A stretch of 64,000 bases of DNA from Scytolyngbya sp. HA4215-MV1 (GTDB taxonomy: Bacteria > Cyanobacteriota > Cyanobacteriia > Leptolyngbyales > Leptolyngbyaceae). The notes beneath the pieces are model-generated. The model did not search any database and had not been told where the DNA came from. It saw only the letters and a program-made list of their open reading frames with translations. Numbering within the stretch: position 1 is the first letter of the stretch; each line of letters begins with the position of its first letter. Both the position numbers and the translations under genes were made by a program. Below, piece after piece: positions 45,831-55,350 of the stretch. The stretch covers positions 310,001-374,000 of the forward strand of contig JAHHIA010000005.1 in the NCBI GenBank assembly GCA_019359045.1, written 5' to 3'.

Positions 45831-47879
45831 ATGGTAAGCGCAATGGGTCCGGACTTGCCGGGAGAACCGATGGTGATTCAATTTGGTCGGGAAATTTGTG
45901 GTGATTTGTACACAGCCGAAGCACGAGAGTGGTTAGTCACCAATGGGATTGGAGGCTACGCCGCAGGTACGGTAGCTGGGTTGCTAACCCGTCGCTATCA
46001 CGGGTTATTGGTTGCAGCATTGAAGCCCCCTTTGGGACGCACACTGCTGCTTACCAAACTGGACGAAACGATTCAGTATGGGGATGGCATCTCCGGCAAT
46101 TTGCGAGAACGTTTTTACCCCCTTCACACTAATCGGTGGGCAGATGGGGCAGTAGGTCCCCATGGATATCGTCATATTGAGAGCTTTGCCCTAGAGGGAA
46201 CGACGCCCATGTGGCGGTTTGCCTGTGCTGATACCTTGCTGGAAAAGCGGATCTGGATGCAGCCAGGTGAAAATACGACCTATGTCCGCTATAGCTTGCA
46301 GCGATCGATTCGTCCGGTGGCGTTGAGCATCAAGGCGATCGTCAATTACCGCGACTACCACAGCAGCACTCAAGGCAAGGGCTGGCGCATGGAGCTCACC
46401 CCAGTGAACCAGGGAATTTGTGTCACCGCTTTTCCCGATGCGACGCCGCTTTACCTGTTGTCTGACCAGGCTAGCGTGACCCCTATGCATGATTGGTATT
46501 ACGGGTTTGATCTGGCAGTCGAACGCTACCGGGGACTAAACGATCGCGAAGATCATTTGCACGCGGCGACTTTTCAGATCACGCTCAATCCTGGCGAATC
46601 TGTGACGATCGTTGCCAGTACTGAAGCCCAACCCAAGCTGTATGGCGAAACTGCCCTCTCGACTCGTCGCGCTTATGAACAAAAGCTGATTGATCTGTGG
46701 AAAACCAGTCGCCCTGTGCATGCCAAAGCTCCGCCTACTTGGATCAGTCATTTGGTCCTGGCAGCCGATCAGTTTGTTGTCAATCGTCCTGCGGCAGCGG
46801 GAGAAGCCAACGGCAAAACGGTGATTGCAGGCTATCCCTGGTTTGGCGATTGGGGGCGCGATACTATGATTAGTCTGCCGGGATTAACCCTGGCAACGGG
46901 GCGTCCAGAAGTCGCCCGATCGATTTTGCGCACCTTCTCTCGCTATGTCGATCGGGGCATGTTGCCCAATCGCTTTCCCGATTCAGGTGAAGTGCCTGAG
47001 TACAACACCGTTGATGCTACGCTTTGGTATTTTGAGGCAATCCGTTCCTACTATGCTGCCACCCAGGATGATGAACTCCTGATAGAGCTATTCCCCGTGT
47101 TAGCAGATATTATTGACTGGCATTGTCGGGGCACACGCTACCACATCCATCTCGATTCTGCCGATGGGTTGCTCTATGCCGGAGAAGACGGGGTGCAACT
47201 GACCTGGATGGATGCCAAGGTGGAAGATTGGGTGGTGACTCCCCGGATCGGTAAACCGATCGAAATCAACGCCCTCTGGTACAACGCACTGCGATCTCTG
47301 GCCTATTTTGCGCGCCAGATTGGCAAACCCCATCAAGAGTACGAAGCGATGGCAAGCCGCACACTAGCAAGGTTTTCGCGCTTTTGGAACGATGAATTGG
47401 GCTACTGTTACGACGTGTTGGATAGTCCCCAGGGTAATGATGCGGCTTTGCGTCCCAACCAGATCTTTACGGTTTCCCTGCCGGATAGCCCCTGGTCCCC
47501 AGCCCAACAAAAAGGGGTAGTTGATGCCTGCGCGCAGGCGTTGTTGACTTCCCATGGCTTACGCTCACTGGCAGTGGATGATATGCAGTACCAGGGCATC
47601 TATGGTGGCAATCAGCGCCAGCGTGATGGCGCATACCACCAGGGCACCGTTTGGGGTTGGCTCTTGGGTCCCTTTGCGCTGGCGCATCTGCGAGTCTACG
47701 GCGATCGGGTCAAAGCACGTGAATTTTTGGAACCGATCGCCGCCCATCTCAATGCCCATGGGCTGGGTAACATCAGCGAAATTTTCGACGGGGATGCCCC
47801 GATGACGCCCAGAGGCTGCATTGCCCAGGCATGGTCGGTGGCAGAAGTGTTACGAGCCTGGGCAACGATCGGAGACTAA
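45831..47879 (+). CDS. Glycogen debranching enzyme (amylo-alpha-1,6-glucosidase)
   Basis: This 682-residue protein has the two-domain layout of bacterial GDE. An N-terminal beta domain (about 18-230) has REWLVTNGIGGYAAGTVAGLLTRRYHGLL. A C-terminal (alpha/alpha)6 barrel (290-680) has YPWFGDWGRDTMISLPGL, FPDSGEVPEYNTVDATLW, GVQLTWMDAK and YHQGTVWGWLLGPF. It is expected to cleave alpha-1,6 branches of glycogen after phosphorylase action. The first ATG is used here; an ATG 13 codons later (MVIQFGREI) fits the family equally well. It belongs functionally with glgC and the amylase. Confidence 0.9.
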   Translation: MVSAMGPDLPGEPMVIQFGREICGDLYTAEAREWLVTNGIGGYAAGTVAGLLTRRYHGLLVAALKPPLGRTLLLTKLDETIQYGDGISGNLRERFYPLHTNRWADGAVGPHGYRHIESFALEGTTPMWRFACADTLLEKRIWMQPGENTTYVRYSLQRSIRPVALSIKAIVNYRDYHSSTQGKGWRMELTPVNQGICVTAFPDATPLYLLSDQASVTPMHDWYYGFDLAVERYRGLNDREDHLHAATFQITLNPGESVTIVASTEAQPKLYGETALSTRRAYEQKLIDLWKTSRPVHAKAPPTWISHLVLAADQFVVNRPAAAGEANGKTVIAGYPWFGDWGRDTMISLPGLTLATGRPEVARSILRTFSRYVDRGMLPNRFPDSGEVPEYNTVDATLWYFEAIRSYYAATQDDELLIELFPVLADIIDWHCRGTRYHIHLDSADGLLYAGEDGVQLTWMDAKVEDWVVTPRIGKPIEINALWYNALRSLAYFARQIGKPHQEYEAMASRTLARFSRFWNDELGYCYDVLDSPQGNDAALRPNQIFTVSLPDSPWSPAQQKGVVDACAQALLTSHGLRSLAVDDMQYQGIYGGNQRQRDGAYHQGTVWGWLLGPFALAHLRVYGDRVKAREFLEPIAAHLNAHGLGNISEIFDGDAPMTPRGCIAQAWSVAEVLRAWATIGD

Positions 47880-48353
47880 TCGGAGATCTGGCGACTCAAA
47901 TTTCAACTTGTCGGAGTCAGGTCAGCCCCTCAAATCCTGTGAAATCTGGACATTTGACGGCTGACTCCTGATCTCTCGTCTCAGTTCACCATACCATCAT
48001 CTATTTTCAATCTCAAATTTAAATATCATCAACTTAAATCTATCAAGAACATAAGAACTCTGTAACCACCGTAAGCGAAGAGTCGCGGCAGCAAGCGGTA
48101 CAATCCTTGTTAGCAAGAAGTCGCTGGTCGCGATCGTGACCCGTAGACTTCAACCATAGGTTTTCAACCCATTGAATTGCCAGTCAGGTCGGAGCTGTTT
48201 GACGTTGCAACGTCAAGTGCCCCGCTGCTTGCGTCTGCCCATTTGTCGTAGCAATGCTCACTGCTACGGATGGGTCAGGCGACAGAGCGTGGTGCGTGTT
48301 GATACGCCCTACCTCCTGGTGGTCACTGTCCCTATCCTTGTGTGAGGCAAATT
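47880..48353. other. Intergenic region upstream of porin 2
   Basis: This 474-bp gap has no credible gene. It contains a CGTAGCA / TGCTACG hairpin (48247-48268) and an ACGTTGCAACGT palindrome. A frame at 48254-48553 is a shadow of the porin signal-peptide region. Confidence 0.45.
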
Positions 48354-50267
48354 GTGAAACATCGTCAATTATCTTCTTTGAATCAGATTGGGTGGGTCGG
48401 ACTGTTAGCCAGTGGGTTGCCGCTGGTTATGGCAACGGCAGCTCCAGCCGTGAGCGCCCCCTCTTTACCAACCATGCAGCCAGCGGCAAGTGTTTCACCT
48501 TTGCCTTTAACTGCTGCTTCGCCAGTGTCAACGACGGCAAACCAACCCACTGAGACGACAGCACCGATCGAACTGGCGCAATCCCTCCCTCAAAGCACAT
48601 CTGCCAATCTGCCCGCCCAGACTGAGAGCCAGCCCAGTCCAGCCGCTCCTGCCAGCGTGGAAACCATTCCCATGGCTCAGGTGACATCGGTCTCGCAATT
48701 GTCTGATGTGCAACCTACGGATTGGGCGTTTCAGGCTTTGCAATCGCTTGTGGAACGGTATGGGTGCATTGCTGGATATCCGGACGGTACTTACAAAGGC
48801 AATCGGGCGATGACCCGCTACGAGTTTGCGGCAGGGGTGAATGCTTGCCTCGATCGGGTCAATGAACTGATTGCTGCGGGCACCACCGGACTGGCAACCA
48901 AAGAAGACCTGGAAACGCTGAAAAAGCTCCAAGAAGAATTTGCCGCAGAACTGGCAACTTTGCGCGGGCGAGTGGATGGGCTGGAAGTTCGCACCACTAC
49001 GCTCGAAAAGCAACAGTTTTCCACCACTACCAAACTCAATGGCGAAGTCATTTTTGCCGTTGCCCAAGGTTGGGGCGGCTCACCCGATGGAGAAGACACC
49101 TCGACAACTTTAGTCGATCGAGTGCGCCTCAATTTTGTGACCAGCTTTACCGGCAAAGACATGCTGATCACCGGACTCCAGGCAGGCAACATGGCAGGCA
49201 ATCCGGTCACAGGAGAGGGCACGATGCAATCCACCCTGTTTCCAGGCAAAGCCTTTCTCACCTCCGGGATGACCAAACTGAGTTTTGAACCTCAGTTCGA
49301 TAGTTTCGATCCCAAAACCCTTTCTGCCATCCCTGCCAATGATATTGAGCTATATAAGTTGCTCTATGTTTTCCCGTCTGGCTTCAAAAATCTGACTCTT
49401 TTTGCAGGCACCGCAGCAGAAACTACCGATGCTTTCCCCGCTATCACTCCTTTCTATGGGGAAGGGCAAGAATCGATCTCTCGTTTTGGTGGGTTGAATC
49501 CGGTGGTGCGTGTCTCTGGCGGGACTTCCCAGCGAGGATTGGCGTCTGCTGCCGGGTTCATCTGGCAAATCACGGACAAGATTGATCTGAGAGCTTTATA
49601 TGGCAGCGTTAATGCCAATTTACCCAGTGCTGCCCCCGATATTTTACCGGGGGTTCCGGGCACGCCACTGGGGGCTGGCTTATTTGGTGGTAGCACGGTT
49701 GCGGCTGCACAATTGACCCTGAAGCCCTTCAGTACTGTGGATATTGGACTCAATTATGCTCACAGCTACCACGAAATCAACATCCTGGGCACAGGGTTGG
49801 CAACTTTCTCGGCTGGCGCCTTACCCGGATTGCCTGTGGGGATTCCGGTGAAGCTCAACTCGGTCGGTGGCACCCTGACCTGGCGCATTACTCCCAAAAT
49901 TGCTTTTTCTACGTACGGTGCTTGGATTTTTGTGGAAGACTCGTCTGGGCGGGTCGATGCCAACGTGACCTACACCAGTTATATGGTGGGTCTGCACTTC
50001 TCTGATTTATTTGCCAAGGGCAATGCCTTGGGGATTCTGTTTGGGCAACCACTCAATCCGGCATCTTCCGGGGGGGCAGATGGCAGACGGTTTGATGCCT
50101 CGATCGTCGATCCAGCGGTTGCCTATCATCTCGAAGCTTACTACCGAATTCGCATCAACAATAACATCAGCATCACGCCTGGTGCGTTTGTGCTGTTTAA
50201 CCCAGAAGCGGATGCGAATAATGACACCACGACGATCGGGGTGATTCGGACGACGTTTACGTTTTAG
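48354..50267 (+). CDS. SLH-domain outer-membrane porin (OprB/Som type), paralogue 2
   Basis: This porin of 637 residues starts at GTG 48354, which follows GAGG at six bases. A signal peptide and a Ser/Thr/Pro/Ala-rich spacer (about 35-110) precede the SLH domain (DVQPTDWAFQALQSLVERYG, GYPDGTYKGNRAMTRYEF). A coiled coil, then a beta-barrel ending VIRTTFTF, follow. The SLH-coil module is almost identical to that of the porin at 41953-43935, but the barrels are unrelated in detail, so pore properties probably differ. It is followed 63 bp later by a gamma-glutamyltransferase gene. Confidence 0.92.
   Translation: MKHRQLSSLNQIGWVGLLASGLPLVMATAAPAVSAPSLPTMQPAASVSPLPLTAASPVSTTANQPTETTAPIELAQSLPQSTSANLPAQTESQPSPAAPASVETIPMAQVTSVSQLSDVQPTDWAFQALQSLVERYGCIAGYPDGTYKGNRAMTRYEFAAGVNACLDRVNELIAAGTTGLATKEDLETLKKLQEEFAAELATLRGRVDGLEVRTTTLEKQQFSTTTKLNGEVIFAVAQGWGGSPDGEDTSTTLVDRVRLNFVTSFTGKDMLITGLQAGNMAGNPVTGEGTMQSTLFPGKAFLTSGMTKLSFEPQFDSFDPKTLSAIPANDIELYKLLYVFPSGFKNLTLFAGTAAETTDAFPAITPFYGEGQESISRFGGLNPVVRVSGGTSQRGLASAAGFIWQITDKIDLRALYGSVNANLPSAAPDILPGVPGTPLGAGLFGGSTVAAAQLTLKPFSTVDIGLNYAHSYHEINILGTGLATFSAGALPGLPVGIPVKLNSVGGTLTWRITPKIAFSTYGAWIFVEDSSGRVDANVTYTSYMVGLHFSDLFAKGNALGILFGQPLNPASSGGADGRRFDASIVDPAVAYHLEAYYRIRINNNISITPGAFVLFNPEADANNDTTTIGVIRTTFTF
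48876..48950 (+). repeat. 75-bp exact repeat, porin 2 copy
   Basis: These 75 bases are identical to the reverse complement of 43327-43401. A 34-bp identical block (48811-48844) lies just upstream. The two copies are in inverted orientation about 5.5 kb apart. Confidence 0.85.
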
Positions 50268-50330
50268 GAAGAGGGCGCAAGGAAGGCATTGTACTTCTAT
50301 GGGCACTGGGATACATGATATCTGTAAGGG

Positions 50331-51974
50331 GTGAAAAACCTTGTCTCCCTGCGTTGGGTAGCTTCCCTGATCGTGAATCTTTTCCACTCTTTGTCCGATT
50401 ATCCCTATCCCTCCGGTCGCCGGGTTGTCCTGGGTCAACGCGGTGCGGTGGCAACCAGCCAACCACTGGCAACCCTTGCCGGCATGCAGATGCTCTGGGC
50501 GGGGGGAAATGCTGTCGATGCTGCGGTGGCAATGGCGATCGCCCTGACAGTGGTCGAACCGACATCCAACGGGATTGGTTCCGATGCCTTTGCTCTGGTC
50601 TGGGATGGCAAGTTGCACGGGTTGAATGCTTCCGGCAAAAGCGCTCAGAGTCTTCGCCTGGAGCATTTTGCTGGTCGGATGAGCATTCCCGATCGGGGGT
50701 GGTTGCCTGTAACTGTTCCCGGTGCGGTTTCTGGCTGGAAAAGCCTCTGGCAACGCTGGGGCAAATTGCCTTTTGAGCAACTGTTTGCGCCGGCGATTCA
50801 CTATGCCGAGCAGGGGTTTCCGGTTTCGCCAGAAACTGCCCGTGCCTGGAGGCGTGCCGCCGACCTCTATCTCCCCTTGACAGAACCCGAATTTCAACCC
50901 TTTAAGGCAGTATTTTTTCCAGGGGGACGCGCACCCCAAGCAGGTGAGCTTTGGTGCAGCCCCTTTCATGCTGAGACTTTGCGGACGATCGCCCGTTCCG
51001 AAGGCGAAAGCTTCTACCGGGGCGAACTGGCACAGCGTATCACTGACTTTGCCGCTCAAACCGGTGGCTTGCTCACGCTGGACGATCTGGCACAACATCA
51101 GCCCGAATGGGTCGATCCGATTTCTACTTCCTATCGGGACTACACCGTGTGGGAAATTCCCCCGAACGGGCAGGGTCTAGCGGCGTTGATCGCGCTGAAT
51201 TTGCTGGAAGGCTTTGATCTAGCACGCTACCCGCGTGAGTCTGCCAACAGTTATCACCTACAAATCGAAGCGATAAAGCTGGCGTTTGCCGATACCCATC
51301 GCTATGTTGCCGATGCACGCTATCTGGAGTTTCCGATCGAACGCTTGCTAGATAAACTCTACGCCGCAGAACGCAAGCAGTTGATTCAGCAGATCGCCAT
51401 GCCTCTGGCAAAACCGGGCTTGCCTCAGGGCGGCACCGTTTACTTGGCGACTGCCGATGGCGATCTGATGGTGTCGCTGATCCAGTCCAATTTTGAAGGG
51501 TTTGGTAGCGGCGTGCTGGTGCCTGGTACAGGCATTGCCCTGCACAATCGGGGGCTGGGATTTACTCTGGCAGCCGCGCATCCCAATCAGGTTGCAGGAG
51601 GCAAGCGTCCTTTCCACACCATTATTCCGGGTTTTTTGACTCAGGGTCGCCAACCGCTCGGTCCTTTTGGCGTGATGGGGGGACCCATGCAACCGCAGGG
51701 ACATGTGCAAGTGGTGGTGAATTTGGTGGATTACGGCATGAATCCGCAGGCAGCGCTGGATGCGCCCCGCTGGCAGTTTATGCGGGAGAATGGGGTCTGG
51801 TTAGAGTCGGCGGTGGCTCGATCGCTGGCGTTGGCATTGGGCGATCGGCAGCATCAAATCCAGCTCATCCCTGACCTAGCTCCTTTTGGCAAAGGGCAAA
51901 TCATTTTGCGCCACCAGGGTAGCCTGGTGGCAGCATCGGAACCCCGGGCTGATGGATTGGCGCTGGCATGGTAG
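50331..51974 (+). CDS. Gamma-glutamyltransferase family protein
   Basis: GGT enzymes are Ntn hydrolases that cleave gamma-glutamyl bonds, for example in glutathione. This 547-residue protein has VATSQPLATLAGMQMLWAGGNAVDAAVAMAIALTVVEP, the GIGSDAFALVWDG stretch, TVPGAVSGW, the nucleophile and processing Thr369 in QGGTVYLATADGD, SNFEGFGSG and GVMGGPMQPQGH. Autocleavage before Thr369 into large and small subunits is expected. There is no clear signal peptide, so it may be cytosolic, unlike Escherichia coli GGT. The GTG at 50331 is one candidate start; a GTG at 50373 is another, and neither has a strong ribosome site. Confidence 0.9.
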   Translation: MKNLVSLRWVASLIVNLFHSLSDYPYPSGRRVVLGQRGAVATSQPLATLAGMQMLWAGGNAVDAAVAMAIALTVVEPTSNGIGSDAFALVWDGKLHGLNASGKSAQSLRLEHFAGRMSIPDRGWLPVTVPGAVSGWKSLWQRWGKLPFEQLFAPAIHYAEQGFPVSPETARAWRRAADLYLPLTEPEFQPFKAVFFPGGRAPQAGELWCSPFHAETLRTIARSEGESFYRGELAQRITDFAAQTGGLLTLDDLAQHQPEWVDPISTSYRDYTVWEIPPNGQGLAALIALNLLEGFDLARYPRESANSYHLQIEAIKLAFADTHRYVADARYLEFPIERLLDKLYAAERKQLIQQIAMPLAKPGLPQGGTVYLATADGDLMVSLIQSNFEGFGSGVLVPGTGIALHNRGLGFTLAAAHPNQVAGGKRPFHTIIPGFLTQGRQPLGPFGVMGGPMQPQGHVQVVVNLVDYGMNPQAALDAPRWQFMRENGVWLESAVARSLALALGDRQHQIQLIPDLAPFGKGQIILRHQGSLVAASEPRADGLALAW

Positions 51975-52011
51975 GAGAAACGAGAAGCGCGATCTCGACT
52001 TTGGGTTTAGA

Positions 52012-52039
52012 CTTGCGAGGTTTTCAAGAACCTCGCAAG
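52012..52039. terminator. Perfect hairpin after gamma-glutamyltransferase gene
   Basis: CTTGCGAGGTT (52012-52022) pairs with AACCTCGCAAG (52029-52039) across a 6-nt loop, 38 bases after the stop of the transferase gene. It is likely a terminator or a spacer repeat; no T run follows. Confidence 0.5.
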
Positions 52040-52246
52040 CTTGAGCGTCAGTGTCAAAATAAATAGTATTGAATTCTCGTTTCTCTAGGAATGTTGAAGT
52101 TGTCCTTATACCAGTTCCAAAAGATAGCACTAGCACTACAGATGACCGTCTGTAGGAGCGTACAACTGTCACTGGTCTCAACTTAACTAAAACCTTGGAG
52201 AGAGAATCATAATTAAAGTCTATCCACTTTTGACTGAGGATGAGCT

Positions 52247-52471
52247 ATGACTCGCAGTCGCCCCTGGTCCAATGCCAATGCAGATTTACGGCGACGCCCT
52301 CAAGTTCCAGCCCCTGCGATTGCTGAAATTGAGCAGCGCTTAATGAGCACGCTTAAGCCTGCCAGCTTTAAGCCGTTGACCGGGATTCAAGGCAACCATG
52401 ATAAGCAAATGCGAGAACGGTTGCTGACCCTACCGATGATGGTCGCCATCGTCTTGAGCTGAGTGTATCGT
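52247..52471 (+). pseudogene. Remnant of IS4-type transposase (N-terminus only)
   Basis: The 71-residue frame from 52247 (stop 52460-52462) starts SRPWSNANADLRRRPQVPAP and continues EIEQRL, PASFKPL and LLTLPMMVAIVLS. This matches the N-terminal part of cyanobacterial IS4-type transposases as I recall them. There the sequence continues LVYRQVP; here a TGA stands after VLS, the next codons read VYR, and then the similarity ends. The catalytic DDE part is gone. The upstream region has a GAGGATGAGC ribosome site, so the 5' end of the original element may be retained. No terminal inverted repeats are recognisable. Confidence 0.65.
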
Positions 52472-52675
52472 GGGGGAGTTGTTGACCCGCCATCCGTTAA
52501 ATCTCGACCATACCCCCGATTTTTTATGCTTTGCTCAATGACCTGTGTGCCCAAGTTGCAGTCGCTCTGGACCAGCCACTAGAGCGGATTTCGATGGAAG
52601 AGGCTTAAGCCCCCTGTGGCTTTCAGGTTTTGAAATGGCCTTTTTAAGGCTACCGCAAAGACTCGCTACTTTCCT

Positions 52676-53914
52676 TTATTGCAAAACAGTTTTGGAAACG
52701 ATACGGGTTTTCTTGCGATCGGCTTCCGATAACTCCTCTCCCGACTGCAAGCGAGTCGCAGTACTTTGCAGAACAGTTGCAGCGCCCTGATCGCCCATTT
52801 GTAGCGCAGTGTTAGCAGCGGTTTGCAGCATCGTGGCAGCTCCGGAGCGATCGCCCATTTGCAGCTTGGTCTCAGCAATCTTAGTTTGACGATATTTTGC
52901 TAGCGCCAGAACATATCGCTGTACTTCTAGGCTAGGGGCAGGCTGGTAGGAACTCATTGCTTGAACAGCAACGAGAATCTTTTCAGACAACAATCCTTCT
53001 TTGCCCTGAGCCGGATCATCGTAGCGTACCTGTAGCTGGGCGATCGTCTGCACACCTTCTGCCAACTGACTAAGATATAGATTTACCAGTACAACTCTGG
53101 GATCATTGACCATCAAATCTCCCAATCGGGTGACGTAGCGATCGTGTTCCTGACTTACCGACAGTTCAATCGTATCGGGAGCTACCTGGGCAATGGGTTT
53201 CAACTCTGCCAATCGCACTTCTGGCAGCAACGACAGTAATAAATAAGCATTGGTTAATGCCACTGATTGAATGCGAGTAAACAAGCGCCCAAACTCTTCC
53301 ACTGCCTGTTCGGGTTTCTGGATAAATGAGAGGCTACCTCCACCTGCATCAGCAATTTGCTCTAGCACATCCTGGTTCCAGGCATCGCCAAAACCCAAGG
53401 TATTAATGGTCATGTTGTAATCAGTCGCCAATTTTGCCAGTTTCAAGCAGCGATCGTTACTCCCATGCTCATTCTCGCCATCGGTCAATAAGAAAACCTG
53501 AGAAATGGTTTCTTTTTTACCATGAGACAACTCTTCAATACCAAGTCGTAAGCCTTCATCGATCGAAGTTCCGCCCGATGCTTTCAGCTGGCTAATTTGG
53601 AGCTTAATACCCGCTGGATTTTCAATGACCTGGTTGGGTACCAACACTTTGGCACGATGATCAAACACGACAATGGAGATACGATCGCCGGGAGACAAGC
53701 GATCGACCAGCTTTTGTGCCGCCTGCTTCACGGTCTCCATCGGTCGTCCACCCATGGAACCGCTGTGATCTAAGATCAGGCAAAGATTCAACGGCACACT
53801 ACGCCCAATTTCTTCTGCGATCGCAGAAATCGAAATTGAGAGTTGACGCTGACTAATCGACTGACGCACATCAACATTGGCATCATTGAGCATAGCTTGC
53901 AGACCGACTTTCAT
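52676..53914 (-). CDS. von Willebrand factor A domain protein
   Basis: This 412-residue protein has a central VWA domain (about 40-230) with a complete MIDAS: DHSGSMGG (Asp49, Ser51, Ser53), the Thr in SGGTSIDEG and LLTDGENEHG. A beta-rich C-terminal part and a helical repeat-like tail with TALQMGDQGAATVLQ follow. The N-terminus MKVGLQAMLNDANVDV fits other cyanobacterial proteins, so I use the ATG at 53914, preceded by AGGAGC; the frame is open to 54028. It has no signal peptide and is likely cytosolic. Metal-dependent protein binding is the family role; the partner is unknown. Confidence 0.85.
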   Translation of the reverse strand: MKVGLQAMLNDANVDVRQSISQRQLSISISAIAEEIGRSVPLNLCLILDHSGSMGGRPMETVKQAAQKLVDRLSPGDRISIVVFDHRAKVLVPNQVIENPAGIKLQISQLKASGGTSIDEGLRLGIEELSHGKKETISQVFLLTDGENEHGSNDRCLKLAKLATDYNMTINTLGFGDAWNQDVLEQIADAGGGSLSFIQKPEQAVEEFGRLFTRIQSVALTNAYLLLSLLPEVRLAELKPIAQVAPDTIELSVSQEHDRYVTRLGDLMVNDPRVVLVNLYLSQLAEGVQTIAQLQVRYDDPAQGKEGLLSEKILVAVQAMSSYQPAPSLEVQRYVLALAKYRQTKIAETKLQMGDRSGAATMLQTAANTALQMGDQGAATVLQSTATRLQSGEELSEADRKKTRIVSKTVLQ

Positions 53915-54552
53915 CGCAGATAGCTCCTGGGATAGCAAGGGGGCAGAGTCGTTTAGAGACAATTTGAGCAGCGTGTATAAAACCGTCCGTACCAAGCTAA
54001 TGGTGAACTGATTGTAAAAAATACTCATCAGTTTAAAGCATCATTCATCAGCGGGGCACTAATAACCACACAAGCAAAGAACTTAACTACGGAACTATGA
54101 AGTAAAGTTCAATCTTTCATCTAAATGATGCCCTGCCAGGAATGAGGGTGTAATTTTAACTCAAAAAGACAAAAAACTGCTGGCTCCTAGAGTGCCAAAT
54201 TTGAGATAGATAAACTCCTAGAGTAACGTGTCAAGAACCGATTGAGCATGATTGCAGAGATCTATCTTTTGCGATCAACCGAAACAATTCGCCCCTGGCT
54301 GCGATCGCCTCATACTCACCCAATCGGTTGACCTTGCCTGGTGAAGCCTCTCACACTTTGCAGCAGTAGCGTGTAGATATACAGCAACAGCATGTGTATT
54401 CGGTAACCCTGATCGAAGTGCGATTGACGGGTAAAGAAGTATTTGCACAATTGGCTGTAGAGCGCATGACTGTAGCATATGCAACCACAAATGTAGTATG
54501 GCAGGCGTAACAAGCTAAAAACAAAGGTTTAACATCTGTGAGGCTCCGTTCA
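53915..54552. other. Intergenic region, no gene
   Basis: This divergent gap of about 640 bp between the VWA gene and the peptidoglycan-binding gene shows only short spurious frames (minus strand 54275-54513). No hairpin or repeat is evident. It presumably contains promoters for both genes. Confidence 0.45.
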
Positions 54553-55047
54553 ATGATTATCCCTTCTGAAATGTGGAATCCAGGGATACCAGTCCCCCTT
54601 CGGTATACTCAATTCAATAAACCAACGCTTCGGGTCGGTTTGCAAGGGGTACAGGTCTTGGAGCTGCGAAAGCTGCTAAACAATTGGGGTGTGACGGTTG
54701 CTTGTTGCAACGACCAATTTGATTTAGAGCTAGAGAAAGCGGTTCGTCAATTTCAGCGCCGCTTTTTCTTAAAAGAAGATGGCGCTGTGGGGGCTGCAAC
54801 CTGGCAGGCGCTTTATACCGGATCTCCGGTCAATATGCCGGTTTTGCGCCGAGGCAGTGACGAACCCGCAGTGCGGTTGCTCCAGCGAGCATTGATTGTA
54901 ACCAAAGATTATTGTGGCGAGATCGATGGTGAGTTTGGCGAAATGACGGAACTGGCAGTTTGTTCTTTCCAAAAGCGCTATGGATTAGTAATTGATGGCA
55001 TTGTGGGAGCTTGCTCGTGGCGGGCTTTGAGTAAAGCGGTTGATTAG
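54553..55047 (+). CDS. Peptidoglycan-binding domain protein (two PGBD repeats)
   Basis: This protein of about 164 residues contains two peptidoglycan-binding-1 repeats. The first has LRVGLQGVQVLELRKLLNNWG, FDLELEKAVRQFQ and DGAVGAATWQAL. The second has LRRGSDEPAVRLLQRALIV, GEFGEMTELAVCSFQ and DGIVGACSWRALS. No catalytic domain is attached and no signal peptide is visible, which is unusual for a wall-binding protein; it may have an internal role or an undetected export route. Start choice is open: GTG at 54538 or ATG at 54553. Confidence 0.8.
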   Translation: MIIPSEMWNPGIPVPLRYTQFNKPTLRVGLQGVQVLELRKLLNNWGVTVACCNDQFDLELEKAVRQFQRRFFLKEDGAVGAATWQALYTGSPVNMPVLRRGSDEPAVRLLQRALIVTKDYCGEIDGEFGEMTELAVCSFQKRYGLVIDGIVGACSWRALSKAVD

Positions 55048-55350
55048 AACGGAGAGGGGTTAAAGGAGAGTGGAGGGATGAAAGAGGGTAAGGTACAGGC
55101 GAGATGAGGCAGCAGATATAAAGAATCGTGATTGCGCTCGTCAGCACCCTTGGAAGGATGAATGAACGTGCAAATCCATCTATAGCGGCATTCTCAGCGC
55201 ATGATCTATTCCTCATCCTCTCTAACTAACGAGGTCAGGAAGGTGCAAAGGAATTAAGAATCGGTAAACCTTATTACTTTTCAATCTAGGAATTCTTGAA
55301 AAGACTCCAGAATGGTGTTTATTACCTGGTTGTCCGGCTGGAGTTGAACA

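Noticed and set aside
50007..51098. 363-residue open frame on the minus strand
   Set aside because: It runs opposite to the end of porin 2 and the start of the gamma-glutamyltransferase, both strongly supported. Its protein has the mixed Pro/Arg/Cys composition of an antisense shadow.
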